Shown: one piece after another, positions 43,572-51,633 of the stretch
Position numbering within the stretch: position 1 is the stretch's first letter
Layout of the letters: every line of letters begins with the position of its first letter
Assembly (NCBI RefSeq): GCF_937958535.1
Contig: NZ_CALGNQ010000243.1
Coordinates: 22,434 to 86,433 of the forward strand
Source of the DNA: an uncultured Georgenia sp.
GTDB lineage: Bacteria; Actinomycetota; Actinomycetes; Actinomycetales; Actinomycetaceae
Reading direction: 5' to 3'
DNA length: 64,000 bases
Notes under the pieces: model-generated
Databases searched by the model: none
The model's input: only the letters and a program-made list of their open reading frames with translations
Told to the model about the DNA's origin: nothing
Made by a program: the position numbers and the translations under genes

Positions 43572-45155
43572 TCAGTGCGTGACGGCGCGCTCGGCGCCGG
43601 CCCCCGTCATCGAACGGACCTCCATCTCCGCGTGCTTGACGTCGTCGTGCTCGCCGGAGGTGACGGTGCCGAGCCAGCCGAGGAAGAACCCCAGCGGCAC
43701 CGAGATGATCGCCGGGTTCGTCAGCGGGAACCAGGCGAAGTCGGCCCCGGGGATCATCGCCGTCTCGCTGCCCGACACCACCGGGGAGAAGGTGATGAGC
43801 ACGAGCGCACTGAGCAGCCCGCCGTAGATGCTCCACGTGGAGCCGCGGGTGTTGAACCGCTTCCAGTACAGCGAGTAGAGGATCGAGGGCAGGTTCGCGC
43901 TCGCCGCGATCGCGAAGGCGAGGGAGACGAGGAAGGCGACGTTCTGCTCCGCGGCGAGGATCCCGCCGACGATCGAGATCGCCCCGATGACGACGGCGGT
44001 GCGCCGCGCCACCTTGACCTCCTTCTCCGGGGACGCCTTGCCGTGTTTGAGGACGCCGTTGTAGACGTCGTGCGCGAAGGAGGCCGACGCGGTGATCGTC
44101 AGCCCTGCGACGACGGCGAGGATGGTGGCGAAGGCGACAGCGGCGACGATGCCGAGGAGGAGCGTCCCGCCGAGCTCGTACGCCAGCGCCGGGGCGGCCG
44201 CGTTCGAGCCGCCAGGTGCGTTGCGGATGGTGTCCGCCCCCACGAGATAGGTCGCCGCGTAGCCCAGCACGAGGGTGCACAGGTAGAAGAAGCCGATGAG
44301 CGCGATCGCCCACACCACCGACCGGCGCGCCTCCTTGGCGCTGGGCACCGTGTAGAAGCGCATGAGCACGTGCGGCAGGCCTGCGGCCCCGAAGACGAGC
44401 GCGACCGCCAGGGACACGAAGCCGATCTTCGTCGTGTCCGAGACGCCGTACTGGAGCATCGGCTCGAGGATCGCCTCGCCGTCCGGGTGGGCGTCGACCG
44501 CGCGCCCCAGCACGGCGCTGAGGTTGAAGCCGTTGGCGGCCATGATCCACACCGTCATGACACCGACGGCGGCGATGAGCAGCACCGCCTTGATGATCTG
44601 CACCCACGTGGTGCCCTTCATCCCGCCGATCATGACGTAGAGGATCATCAGCGCGCCGACGACGGCGATGACGAAGGACTGCCCCGCCCGGCTGTCGACG
44701 CCGAGCAGCAGCGAGACCAGGGCGCCGGCCCCGGCCATCTGCGCGAGCAGGTAGAAGAAGGTGATCGCGAGCGTCGACGTCGCGGCGGCCGTGCGGACCG
44801 GGCGCTGCCGCATCCGGAAGCTCAGGACGTCGGCCATCGTGTACTTGCCGGTGTTGCGCAGCGGCTCGGCGACGAGCAGCAGCGCGACGAGCCAGGCCAC
44901 GAGGAAGCCGACCGAGTACAGCAGGCCGTCGTAGCCGTAGAGCGCCACGGCGCCGACGATGCCGAGGAACGAGGCGGCGGAGAGGTAGTCGCCGGCGATG
45001 GCGATGCCGTTCTGCCGCCCGGAGAATCCGCGGCCGCCGTGGTAGAAGTCGCCGACCGACCGCGTCGTGCGGGAGACCCGCACGACGATGACGAGCGTGA
45101 CGGCGACGAAGACGAGGAAGATCCCGATGTTGAGCCAGGGGTTGCCGACGTCCAT
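43572..45155 (-). CDS. actP: cation/acetate symporter ActP (sodium:solute symporter family)
   Basis: 527 aa, about 13-14 helices. Family blocks GRQNGIAIAGDYLSAASFLGI, GLPHVLMRFYTV and FATILAVVAGLTITASASFAHDVY. Takes up acetate and possibly pyruvate or propionate. ATG at 45155 shares its A with the DUF485 stop (TGATG); a GTG three nt earlier is possible. Coupled to the DUF485 gene, and divergent to acsA, which activates the imported acetate. Confidence 0.92.
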   Translation of the reverse strand: MDVGNPWLNIGIFLVFVAVTLVIVVRVSRTTRSVGDFYHGGRGFSGRQNGIAIAGDYLSAASFLGIVGAVALYGYDGLLYSVGFLVAWLVALLLVAEPLRNTGKYTMADVLSFRMRQRPVRTAAATSTLAITFFYLLAQMAGAGALVSLLLGVDSRAGQSFVIAVVGALMILYVMIGGMKGTTWVQIIKAVLLIAAVGVMTVWIMAANGFNLSAVLGRAVDAHPDGEAILEPMLQYGVSDTTKIGFVSLAVALVFGAAGLPHVLMRFYTVPSAKEARRSVVWAIALIGFFYLCTLVLGYAATYLVGADTIRNAPGGSNAAAPALAYELGGTLLLGIVAAVAFATILAVVAGLTITASASFAHDVYNGVLKHGKASPEKEVKVARRTAVVIGAISIVGGILAAEQNVAFLVSLAFAIAASANLPSILYSLYWKRFNTRGSTWSIYGGLLSALVLITFSPVVSGSETAMIPGADFAWFPLTNPAIISVPLGFFLGWLGTVTSGEHDDVKHAEMEVRSMTGAGAERAVTH

Positions 45156-45541
45156 CACTCATCCCCCTCCAGCTCGGTGCGGAGCCGGCCGGCGATCGGG
45201 TCGAGCGACCGGTTCGCGTGCCGGATGTAGAGCCAGGTGATGAGGAAGGTGGTGGCGAACTGGGCCAGCCCGAAGAGCAGGCCGATGTTGAGGTTGCCCA
45301 CGACGTCGACGGACAGCAGGTCCCCGGCGTAGGTCGACAGCAGGACGTAGGACAGGTACCAGACGAAGAAGGCCGCCGTCATCGGGAACGCGAAGACGCG
45401 GAAGCTGCGTCGCAACCGGCCGAAGTCCTCCGATGCCTGGACCGCACGGAGCTCCGCGGCGGTGGGCTGTCGCAGCCCTGTCGTGAGGCCCGGACGGGCA
45501 TCGCCCCCGGGCGGACGGTCCTGCGGGTCGGGTTGTGTCAT
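45155..45541 (-). CDS. DUF485 membrane protein, ActP partner (YjcH-like)
   Basis: 128 aa. Hydrophilic N-terminus, then the DUF485 block SEDFGRLRRSFRVFAFPMTAAFFVWYL and two membrane helices. DUF485 proteins are encoded immediately upstream of actP in many bacteria and probably assist the symporter. The weak SD GGGGGAAAC precedes the ATG at 45541. A -10 candidate TACGTT (45588-45593) is upstream, with a Crp-type palindrome between it and the start. Confidence 0.85.
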   Translation of the reverse strand: MTQPDPQDRPPGGDARPGLTTGLRQPTAAELRAVQASEDFGRLRRSFRVFAFPMTAAFFVWYLSYVLLSTYAGDLLSVDVVGNLNIGLLFGLAQFATTFLITWLYIRHANRSLDPIAGRLRTELEGDE

Positions 45542-45555
45542 GTTTCCCCCATTCC

Positions 45556-45571
45556 AGTGACACAGGTCACG
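45556..45571. promoter_or_regulatory. candidate Crp/GlxR box between DUF485-actP and acsA
   Basis: AGTGACACAGGTCACG contains GTGA-N6-TCAC. It overlaps a second palindrome GGTCACGGACGTGACC (45565-45580). It lies downstream of the TACGTT candidate -10 of DUF485-actP and about 105 nt upstream of the acsA -10, so repression of uptake or longer-range control of acsA are both possible. Confidence 0.5.
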
Positions 45572-45675
45572 GACGTGACCAGCGGGCAACGTAACAGAGG
45601 TGAATCGATTTCGCAGACCCGGGTCGGTGGGCCCCGCAGCACGTCCGGCGGTGCCGGTCCGCACCCGGAAGGGGG

Positions 45676-45681
45676 TACATT
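45676..45681 (+). promoter_or_regulatory. candidate -10 of acsA
   Basis: TACATT, giving a leader of about 75 nt before the ATG at 45764 with SD GGAGGA at 45751-45756. Confidence 0.45.
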
Positions 45682-45763
45682 CGTGGACGTGCCGATGTGA
45701 TCCCGGCCATACCCGGGGGGGCTCGGCGATGTGCACGAACACCGTCGTCCGGAGGACATCATC

Positions 45764-47758
45764 ATGGTTGACCACACTGCGGCCGGCTCTGCCGCGAGCG
45801 AGACCGGGCTGGAGAACCTGCTCGTCGAGGAGCGACGCTTCCCGCCGAGCCCGGAGTTCGCCGCGCAGGCCAACGCCACCGCGGAGCTCTACGAGCAGGC
45901 GGCGGCGGACCCCGAGGCGTTCTGGGCCGATCAGGCGCGCCGGTTCGTCTCCTGGTCGCAGGACTTCACCGAGGTGCTCGACTGGTCCCGGGCTCCGCTG
46001 TCCCGCTGGTTCGCCGACGGGAAGCTCAACGCCGCGTACAACGCCGTCGACCGTCACGTCGAGGCCGGCAACGGCGACCGGGTTGCGATCTACTGGGAGG
46101 GTGAGCCCGGCGACTCCCGCACCATCACCTACGCCGAGCTGCGTGACGAGGTCGCGCGCGCCGCGGCCGCGCTGGCCGAGCTCGGGGTCGGGACCGGGGA
46201 CCGGGTGGCGATCTACCTGCCGATGATCCCCGAGGCGGTCGTCGCCATGCTCGCCTGTGCCCGACTGGGTGCCCCGCACTCGGTGGTCTTCGGCGGCTTC
46301 TCCTCCGAGGCCCTCCACACCCGGATCAACGACGCGCAGGCCAAGGTGGTCATCACCGCCGACGGCGGGTACCGCCGCGGCAAGGCGAGTGCGCTCAAGC
46401 CCGCGGTGGACGAGGCGCTGAGCCACGGCGACCACCCGGTGCAGAAGGTGCTCGTCGTGCGGCGCACCGGCCAGGACGTGCCCTGGCAGGACGGGCGCGA
46501 CGTGTGGTGGCACGACATCGTCACCCGGCAGGGCACCGACCACGCCCCCGTCGACGTCGAGGCCGAGCACCCGCTGTTCATCCTCTACACCTCGGGCACC
46601 ACCGGGAAGCCGAAGGGGATCTACCACACCACCGGCGGCTACCTCGTCCAGTGCGCCTACACCCACTGGAACGTCTTCGACCTCAAGCCCGAGACCGACG
46701 TCTACTGGTGCACCGCCGACATCGGCTGGGTCACCGGCCACTCCTACATGGCCTACGGCCCGCTGGTGAACGGCGCCACCCAGGTGATGTACGAGGGCAC
46801 CCCCGACACCCCGCACAACGGACGCTGGTGGGAGATCGTCCAGAAGTACAAGGTCACCATCCTCTACACGGCCCCCACGGCGATCCGCACCTTCATGAAG
46901 TGGGGCGAGGACGTGCCGGCGCGCTTCGACCTGTCCTCGCTGCGCCTGCTGGGGTCGGTGGGTGAGCCGATCAACCCGGAGGCCTGGGTCTGGTACCGCC
47001 GCGTCATCGGAGGGGACCGCACCCCCGTGGTGGACACGTGGTGGCAGACGGAGACCGGCGCCATCATGATCTCGCCGCTGCCGGGCGTCACGGCCGCCAA
47101 GCCGGGTGCGGCGCAGGCCGCGCTGCCCGGCATCTCCGCCGACGTCTACAGCGAGGCCGGCGAGCCGGTCTCCGCCGGTGAAGGCGGGTACCTCGTCCTG
47201 ACGAAGCCGTGGCCGGCCATGCTCCGCGGTATCTGGGGCGACGAGCAGCGGTACCACGACACCTACTGGGCCCGCTTCCCCGGCGTCTACTTCGCCGGGG
47301 ACGGCGCCAAGAAGGACGACGACGGCGACCTGTGGATCCTCGGTCGCGTCGACGACGTCATGAACGTCTCCGGGCACCGGCTGTCGACCACGGAGATCGA
47401 GTCGGCCCTCGTCTCCCACCCGACCGTGGCCGAGGCGGCCGTGGTCGGGGCGAAGGACGACACCACCGGCCAGGCCGTCGTCGCGTTCGTCATCCTCCGC
47501 GGGGAGGCCGCCGAGGCGGCCAGCGCGGCGGGTGCCGAGGCGCACATCGCCGAGCTGCGCAACCACGTGGCCAAGGAGATCGGCGCGATCGCCAAGCCGC
47601 GCTCGATCCTCGTCGTCCCGGAGCTGCCGAAGACCCGGTCCGGCAAGATCATGCGCCGCCTGCTGCGTGACGTCGCGGAGAACCGCGAGATCGGCGACGT
47701 CACCACGCTCGCCGACTCCTCGGTGATGGACCAGATCGCCGCCGGCCTGGCGAAGTAG
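45764..47758 (+). CDS. acsA: acetyl-CoA synthetase (AMP-forming)
   Basis: 664 aa, normal length. Converts acetate, ATP and CoA to acetyl-CoA. ANL-superfamily motifs: [12 protein letters not shown] (P-loop), WWQTETG, the hinge region [20 protein letters not shown], and acetylation-site Lys in [13 protein letters not shown]. The ATG at 45764 (SD GGAGGA) is preferred over GTG 45731. Placed divergently from the acetate symporter operon; corresponds by context to Rv3667. Confidence 0.96.
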   Translation: MVDHTAAGSAASETGLENLLVEERRFPPSPEFAAQANATAELYEQAAADPEAFWADQARRFVSWSQDFTEVLDWSRAPLSRWFADGKLNAAYNAVDRHVEAGNGDRVAIYWEGEPGDSRTITYAELRDEVARAAAALAELGVGTGDRVAIYLPMIPEAVVAMLACARLGAPHSVVFGGFSSEALHTRINDAQAKVVITADGGYRRGKASALKPAVDEALSHGDHPVQKVLVVRRTGQDVPWQDGRDVWWHDIVTRQGTDHAPVDVEAEHPLFILYTSGTTGKPKGIYHTTGGYLVQCAYTHWNVFDLKPETDVYWCTADIGWVTGHSYMAYGPLVNGATQVMYEGTPDTPHNGRWWEIVQKYKVTILYTAPTAIRTFMKWGEDVPARFDLSSLRLLGSVGEPINPEAWVWYRRVIGGDRTPVVDTWWQTETGAIMISPLPGVTAAKPGAAQAALPGISADVYSEAGEPVSAGEGGYLVLTKPWPAMLRGIWGDEQRYHDTYWARFPGVYFAGDGAKKDDDGDLWILGRVDDVMNVSGHRLSTTEIESALVSHPTVAEAAVVGAKDDTTGQAVVAFVILRGEAAEAASAAGAEAHIAELRNHVAKEIGAIAKPRSILVVPELPKTRSGKIMRRLLRDVAENREIGDVTTLADSSVMDQIAAGLAK

Positions 47759-47763
47759 CCTGC

Positions 47764-47810
47764 CGACGCACCGGGAGCCGGACCGCCACGGTCCGGCTCC
47801 CGGTGCGTCG
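47764..47810 (+). terminator. very long terminator hairpin after acsA
   Basis: Perfect 21-bp stem (47764-47784 with 47790-47810), GCCAC loop, no U-tract. The longest uninterrupted stem seen in the window. Confidence 0.85.
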
Positions 47811-47822
47811 CGGCTCATCGTC

Positions 47823-47828
47823 TAGGCT
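47823..47828 (+). promoter_or_regulatory. -10 box of leaderless hydrolase gene
   Basis: TAGGCT, 8-nt spacer, GTG at 47837. Confidence 0.5.
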
Positions 47829-47836
47829 CGGGCGAC

Positions 47837-48745
47837 GTGGCTACCGACCAAGGCGCGCTCTGGCAGGACGGACCGTGGGAGCACCGGTTCGTCCCGGCGA
47901 ACGGTGCCCGGTTCCACGTCGTCCTCGCCGGGCCGGAGAGCGGCGAGCTCGTCGTCCTGCTCCACGGTTTCCCGCAGTTCTGGTGGGCCTGGCGGGCCCA
48001 GGTGGCGGCCCTCGCCGAGGAGGGCTACCGGGTGGCGGCGATGGACCTGCGCGGCTTCGGCGCCTCCGACAAGCCGCCCATCGGCCACTCGACCCCGGTC
48101 CTGACGGCGGACGTCGCCGGAGTGGTGCGCTCCCTCGGCCGGGAGCAGGCGGTGGTGGTCGGGCACGACTTCGGTGGGCTGCTCGCCTGGTCGATGCCGG
48201 TGCTGCGCCCGGACAGCACCCGGGCGGTGGCGGTGCTCGGCGCGCCTCATCCGGTGCCGCTGCTGCGGCCCAACAACCACCTGTCCTCCCGGGCACGCGC
48301 CTTCCTCGCGCGCATCCAGGTGCCGTGGTTCCCCGAACGGGCGCTGCGCCGCGGAGACCTCGTCGCCCGGGTGCTCACCGACGCCTCCGCGCCCGGCCGC
48401 CGGGTCCCGCCGGAGGAGCTGCGCGCATATCAGGCGGTCATGCGGATGCCGTCTGTCGCCCACACGAGCCTGGAGCACCTGCGGTGGCTCGTGCGCTCCA
48501 CGCCGCGGCCGGACGGGCGGCGCTACCTCGCCGCGATGGCGAACCCGGTCCAGGTCCCGGTGCTCAGCGTCCGCGGGGGCGCCGACCGGTGGACGCCCCC
48601 GGCCGCGTTCGCCTCCGACGCGGCGTACGTCGAGGGGCCGCTGCGCACGGCGGTCGTGCGGGGTGCCGGGCACCTGCTGCCCGAGGAGGCGCCGGAGGAG
48701 GTCACCGATCTGCTCCTCGACTTCCTCGCCGCCCTCCCCCGCTGA
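47837..48745 (+). CDS. alpha/beta-fold hydrolase, epoxide-hydrolase-like (EphE type)
   Basis: 302 aa. Oxyanion loop LLHGFPQFWWAWRAQ, MDLRGFGASDKPP, nucleophile Asp in VVVGHDFGGLLAW (Asp rather than Ser, as in epoxide hydrolases and dehalogenases), a helical cap, and catalytic His in RGAGHLLPEEAPEEV. Context matches mycobacterial ephE near acs and nth. The natural substrate is unknown. Confidence 0.82.
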   Translation: MATDQGALWQDGPWEHRFVPANGARFHVVLAGPESGELVVLLHGFPQFWWAWRAQVAALAEEGYRVAAMDLRGFGASDKPPIGHSTPVLTADVAGVVRSLGREQAVVVGHDFGGLLAWSMPVLRPDSTRAVAVLGAPHPVPLLRPNNHLSSRARAFLARIQVPWFPERALRRGDLVARVLTDASAPGRRVPPEELRAYQAVMRMPSVAHTSLEHLRWLVRSTPRPDGRRYLAAMANPVQVPVLSVRGGADRWTPPAAFASDAAYVEGPLRTAVVRGAGHLLPEEAPEEVTDLLLDFLAALPR

Positions 48746-48749
48746 CTCC

Positions 48750-48857
48750 GCCCCAGCTCACATTCCCCGGGCAACAGCCCCACCTCCCACCGACAGCCCA
48801 CTACCCACCGACAGCCCACTTTCCACCGAGAGCTCAGCTGCCGGCGAGCGCTCACGT
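48750..48857. repeat. tandem array of an 18-bp repeat in a convergent gap
   Basis: Core units are exactly 18 bp: 48786-48803 and 48804-48821 differ only at the last base; 48822-48839 and 48840-48857 are more diverged but stay in phase. Degenerate units precede them (48768-48785, 48750-48767). Core CCCACCGACAGCCCACTW. It fills most of the gap between the hydrolase and nth, a position expected for a terminator. Confidence 0.75.
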
Positions 48858-48894
48858 CGGTGACGGGAACTGCACTCCCGCCCAGCGAGCCGGC

Positions 48895-49596
48895 CTACTC
48901 GGGGCGACGGACCAGCGCCTCGGCCGCGTCGGAGTCCGTCTCCCCGATGCCGTAGCTGGGACAGAGCTCGGCGAGCACACAGGCGCCGCACGCGGGGCGG
49001 CGGGCGTGGCAGACCCGGCGGCCGTGGAAGATCAGCCGGTGGCACAGCATCGTCCACCGCTCCTGCGGGACGAGTGCGGCGATCTCCCGCTCCACCTTGA
49101 CCGCGTCCTTGCTGGTGCTCCAGCCCAGGCGGCGGGCCAGCCGCCCGACGTGGGTGTCCACGGTGATGCCGGGGATGTCGAAGGCGTTGCCGAGGACGAC
49201 GTTGGCGGTCTTGCGCCCGACACCCGGCAGCCGCACGAGCGCGTCGAGGTCCGCCGGCACCTGCCCGCCGTGGTCCGCGAGCAGCGCCGCGGCGAGCCCA
49301 CGCAGCGACGTCGCCTTGGCGCGGAAGAACCCGAGCGGACGCAGCACCTCCTCCAGCTCCTCCTGGCTCGCCGCGGCGAGCTCCTCCGGTCCCGGCCAGC
49401 GGCGGAACAGCTCCGGCGTCACGGCGTTGACCCGCACGTCGGTGGTCTGCGCCGAGAGCACGGTCGCGACGAGAAGCTCGAAGGGGGAGGTGAAGTCGAG
49501 CTCGCAGCGGGCGTCCGGCCACTGCGCGGCGAGCAGGTCGTCGACCTCGACCGCGGGGGCCGGACCGCGGTCGACCTGCAGATCCTCGGTTCCCAC
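48895..49596 (-). CDS. nth: endonuclease III (DNA glycosylase/AP lyase)
   Basis: 233 aa. Base-excision repair of oxidised pyrimidines. Helix-hairpin-helix [13 protein letters not shown] with catalytic Lys, Asp in [10 protein letters not shown], and a 4Fe-4S cluster C-X6-C-X2-C-X5-C near the C-terminus. GTG at 49596 lies 6 nt after TAACCT. Divergent from crp, as in mycobacteria. Confidence 0.96.
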   Translation of the reverse strand: MGTEDLQVDRGPAPAVEVDDLLAAQWPDARCELDFTSPFELLVATVLSAQTTDVRVNAVTPELFRRWPGPEELAAASQEELEEVLRPLGFFRAKATSLRGLAAALLADHGGQVPADLDALVRLPGVGRKTANVVLGNAFDIPGITVDTHVGRLARRLGWSTSKDAVKVEREIAALVPQERWTMLCHRLIFHGRRVCHARRPACGACVLAELCPSYGIGETDSDAAEALVRRPE

Positions 49597-49602
49597 CGCG
49601 CC

Positions 49603-49608
49603 AGGTTA
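49603..49608 (-). promoter_or_regulatory. -10 box of leaderless nth
   Basis: TAACCT, spacer GGCGCG (6 nt), GTG at 49596. Confidence 0.6.
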
Positions 49609-49695
49609 CGGGCAGTTCGGCGCACTCGGTGGCAGGATGGGCGTGATGGGCCCCCGGGCCCGAGCCGCAGACCCCGACGTGAAAAGGATGCCACC

Positions 49696-50373
49696 GTGGA
49701 CGACGCCGCGATCAGCTCCGTGCCTCTCTTCGCTGCCCTCGACGACGACGCCCGGGCTGCCCTGCGGGAGGCCATGCAGGAGGTCAGCCTGCGGCGCGGG
49801 GAGACCCTCTTCCACGAGGGCGACCCCGGCGACCGGCTCTACCTGGTCCTCGAGGGGAAGATCAAGCTCGGGCACCGCTCGAACGACGGCCGGGAGAACC
49901 TCCTGGCCATCCTCGGCCCCGGCGAGCTCCTCGGCGAGCTCACGCTCTTCGAGCCGGGCGAGCGGACGGCGACGGCCACCGCGGTGGCGAACAGCCGCCT
50001 CCTCGAGCTGCAGCACGAGCCGTTCATGCACCTGCTCGACACCCGCCCCGGCCTGGCGAAGCACATGCTGCGCGCACTGGCCCAGCGGCTCCGCCGCACC
50101 AACGAGGCCCTCGCCGACCTCGTCTTCTCCGACGTCCCCGGCCGCGTCGCCAAGGCGCTGCTCGACCTGTCGGTGCGCTTCGGCGAGCAGACCCCCGAAG
50201 GCCTGCGTGTCGCCCACGACCTCACCCAGGAGGAGCTTGCCCAGCTCGTCGGCGCCTCCCGGGAGACGGTGAACAAGTCGCTGGCCGACTTCATCTCCCG
50301 CGGCTGGATCCGGCTCGAGGGGCGGGCCGTGCAGATCCTCGACCTCGAGCGTCTCAAGCGCCGCGCCCGCTGA
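49696..50373 (+). CDS. crp: Crp/Fnr-family transcription regulator (Crp/GlxR)
   Basis: 225 aa. Cyclic-nucleotide-binding domain with HEGDPGDRLYLVLEG and the phosphate-binding cassette GPGELLGELTLFEPGERTATATA; C-terminal HTH LTQEELAQLVGASRETVNKSLADF. Corresponds by context to Rv3676/GlxR, a global regulator in actinobacteria. GTG at 49696 with SD AAAAGG at 49682-49687; an out-of-frame ATG lies at 49688. Candidate targets in this window are the boxes at 2178 and 45556. Confidence 0.95.
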   Translation: MDDAAISSVPLFAALDDDARAALREAMQEVSLRRGETLFHEGDPGDRLYLVLEGKIKLGHRSNDGRENLLAILGPGELLGELTLFEPGERTATATAVANSRLLELQHEPFMHLLDTRPGLAKHMLRALAQRLRRTNEALADLVFSDVPGRVAKALLDLSVRFGEQTPEGLRVAHDLTQEELAQLVGASRETVNKSLADFISRGWIRLEGRAVQILDLERLKRRAR

Positions 50374-50379
50374 CTGCCC

Positions 50380-50409
50380 CGACGACGCGGCGGCCGCGCC
50401 GCGTCGTCG
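50380..50409. terminator. bidirectional terminator between crp and ridA
   Basis: Perfect 13-bp stem (50380-50392 with 50397-50409), GCCG loop, in the convergent gap. Confidence 0.8.
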
Positions 50410-50448
50410 CCATGGCAGCCCGGCCGGCGCCCGGCCCGCGACGGCCGC

Positions 50449-50916
50449 TCAGGCCAGTGCGAGGACCAGCTCGACCTCGACCGGAGCGTCGAGCGGCAGC
50501 ACGCTGACACCCACCGCGCTGCGGGCGTGCAGCCCCGCCTCCCCGAAGATCTGCCCGAGGAGGTCGGACGCGCCGTTGACCACCGCCGGCTGCCCCGTGA
50601 AGGACGGGTCGCTCGCCACGAAGCCCACGACCTTGACCACCCGGACGACGTCGTCCAGGTTGCCCACCTTGGCGGCCACGGCGGCCAGGCCGTTGAGCGC
50701 CGCGACGCGAGCCAGCGCGGTGGCCTGCTCCGGGGTGACGAGGCCCTCCCCCTCACCGACCTTGCCGGTGAGGGGGAGGGCGCCGTCGACCAGCGGCAGC
50801 TGCCCGGAGGTCCACACGAGGTTCCTGTGCCGGACCGCGGGGACGTAGTTCGCCACCGGGGTGGCGACCTCGGGCAGCGAGAGCCCGAGCTCCCGGAGCC
50901 GGTCGGAGACGCTCAC
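50449..50916 (-). CDS. RidA/YjgF-family protein
   Basis: 155 aa. Members hydrolyse reactive enamine/imine intermediates of amino-acid metabolism. Visible blocks: VWTSGQLPLVDG, LNGLAAVAAKVGNLDDVVRVVKV, and the C-terminal SVLPLDAPVEVELVLAL. The usual catalytic Arg near position 105 is not obvious, so this belongs to the longer YjgF-like branch. GTG at 50916 overlaps the DUF4177 stop (GTGA); longer upstream reading is not used. Confidence 0.83.
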   Translation of the reverse strand: MSVSDRLRELGLSLPEVATPVANYVPAVRHRNLVWTSGQLPLVDGALPLTGKVGEGEGLVTPEQATALARVAALNGLAAVAAKVGNLDDVVRVVKVVGFVASDPSFTGQPAVVNGASDLLGQIFGEAGLHARSAVGVSVLPLDAPVEVELVLALA

Positions 50917-51065
50917 TGCTTCTCGCGCTTGAGGTAGGCGACGAGGTTCTCGGTGGGGCCGGGCACCACCTGGACGAGCTCCCAGCCGTCGGCGCCCCAC
51001 TGGTCGAGGATGGCCTTGGTGTTGTGGATGAGCAGTGGAATGGTCGCGTACTCCCAGGTCTTCAT
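50913..51065 (-). CDS. DUF4177 small protein
   Basis: 50 aa, beginning MKTWEYATIPLLIHNTKAIL and containing the family block GADGWELVQVVPGP. Unknown function; the same tiny gene lies beside ridA in mycobacteria (Rv3678A position). The ATG follows a TAGGAT -10 box by 6 nt; its stop overlaps the ridA GTG. It is short enough to be overlooked by gene callers. Confidence 0.85.
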   Translation of the reverse strand: MKTWEYATIPLLIHNTKAILDQWGADGWELVQVVPGPTENLVAYLKREKQ

Positions 51066-51071
51066 GCGGCC

Positions 51072-51077
51072 ATCCTA
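51072..51077 (-). promoter_or_regulatory. -10 box of leaderless DUF4177 gene
   Basis: TAGGAT, spacer GGCCGC (6 nt), ATG at 51065; the TAG is also the whiB4 stop codon. Confidence 0.55.
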
Positions 51078-51410
51078 GGCCTGGCGGATCTTGGCCAGGA
51101 TGCGCGGCGCCCGGTCGGCCCGGAGCTCGGCGATGATCTCGTCGTCCTCGTCCTTGAGCCGCTCTGCCCAGGACTCCACCTCCGGGTAGCGGCGCAGCAG
51201 CGCCCTGCGCTCCCGCTCAGTCAGCCCACCCCACACGCCGAAGTTGACGTGGGCGTCCAGGGCGTCCGCCAGACACTCCATGCGTACCGGGCACCGGAAG
51301 CACAGCTCGCGTGCCGCCCGTTGTGCCGCTCCACGGACGAAGAGCTCGTCCGGCTCGATCTGGGTGCATGCGGCGCGCGCCGCCCACGTCTGGTCGTCGT
51401 AGGAGCTCAT
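51075..51410 (-). CDS. whiB4: WhiB-family redox-responsive regulator (WhiB4/WblA type)
   Basis: 111 aa. Four Cys for a 4Fe-4S cluster: one in RAACTQ and three in LCFRCPVRMEC (CX2CX5C); the beta-turn GVWGGLTERERR follows. DELFVRGAAQR and RRYPEVESW closely match WhiB4 as I remember it, and ponA2 is the neighbour as in mycobacteria. Binds sigma factor/RNAP and modulates oxidative-stress genes. The ATG at 51410 has SD AGGAGGTG; the upstream region has a 20-bp duplication. Confidence 0.92.
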   Translation of the reverse strand: MSSYDDQTWAARAACTQIEPDELFVRGAAQRAARELCFRCPVRMECLADALDAHVNFGVWGGLTERERRALLRRYPEVESWAERLKDEDDEIIAELRADRAPRILAKIRQA

Positions 51411-51451
51411 GGCCCCACCTCCTGTCCGCGGCATCCTTGCCGCTGTCCGTG

Positions 51452-51491
51452 ACCTGACCGTAGTCCCTCTTACCTGACCGTAGTCCCTCTT
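51452..51491. repeat. perfect 20-bp tandem duplication upstream of whiB4
   Basis: ACCTGACCGTAGTCCCTCTT occurs twice head to tail (51452-51471, 51472-51491). Read towards whiB4 each copy carries TACGGT, a -10-like hexamer, and TTGACC lies upstream at 51497-51502. The gap further contains several GGTCA/TGACC motifs up to 51554. Confidence 0.85.
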
Positions 51492-51621
51492 AACGGGGTC
51501 AAGAAAGGTCGATGGTCAAATCGTGACCTTGGCGAAATGGTCACATCCGGCGTCGGGATTGGCAATCCCCCTCATCGGGTGAACTCGCCCACCGCCTCGA
51601 CGGGCCCGTGGCCGGGCACCG

Positions 51622-51627
51622 TACTCT
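51622..51627 (+). promoter_or_regulatory. -10 box of leaderless ponA2
   Basis: TACTCT, spacer AGAGGA (6 nt), ATG at 51634. AGAGGA is too close to serve as a normal SD. Confidence 0.5.
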
Positions 51628-51633
51628 AGAGGA

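Noticed and set aside
45155..47818. 887-aa minus frame covering acsA antisense
   Set aside because: Only its last 128 codons (DUF485) show a family match; the rest mirrors acsA codon bias.
48523..48855. Repeat-encoded minus-strand ORF (SRWKVGCRWVVGCRWEV)
   Set aside because: A by-product of the 18-bp tandem repeats running into antisense of the hydrolase; no start signal or homology.
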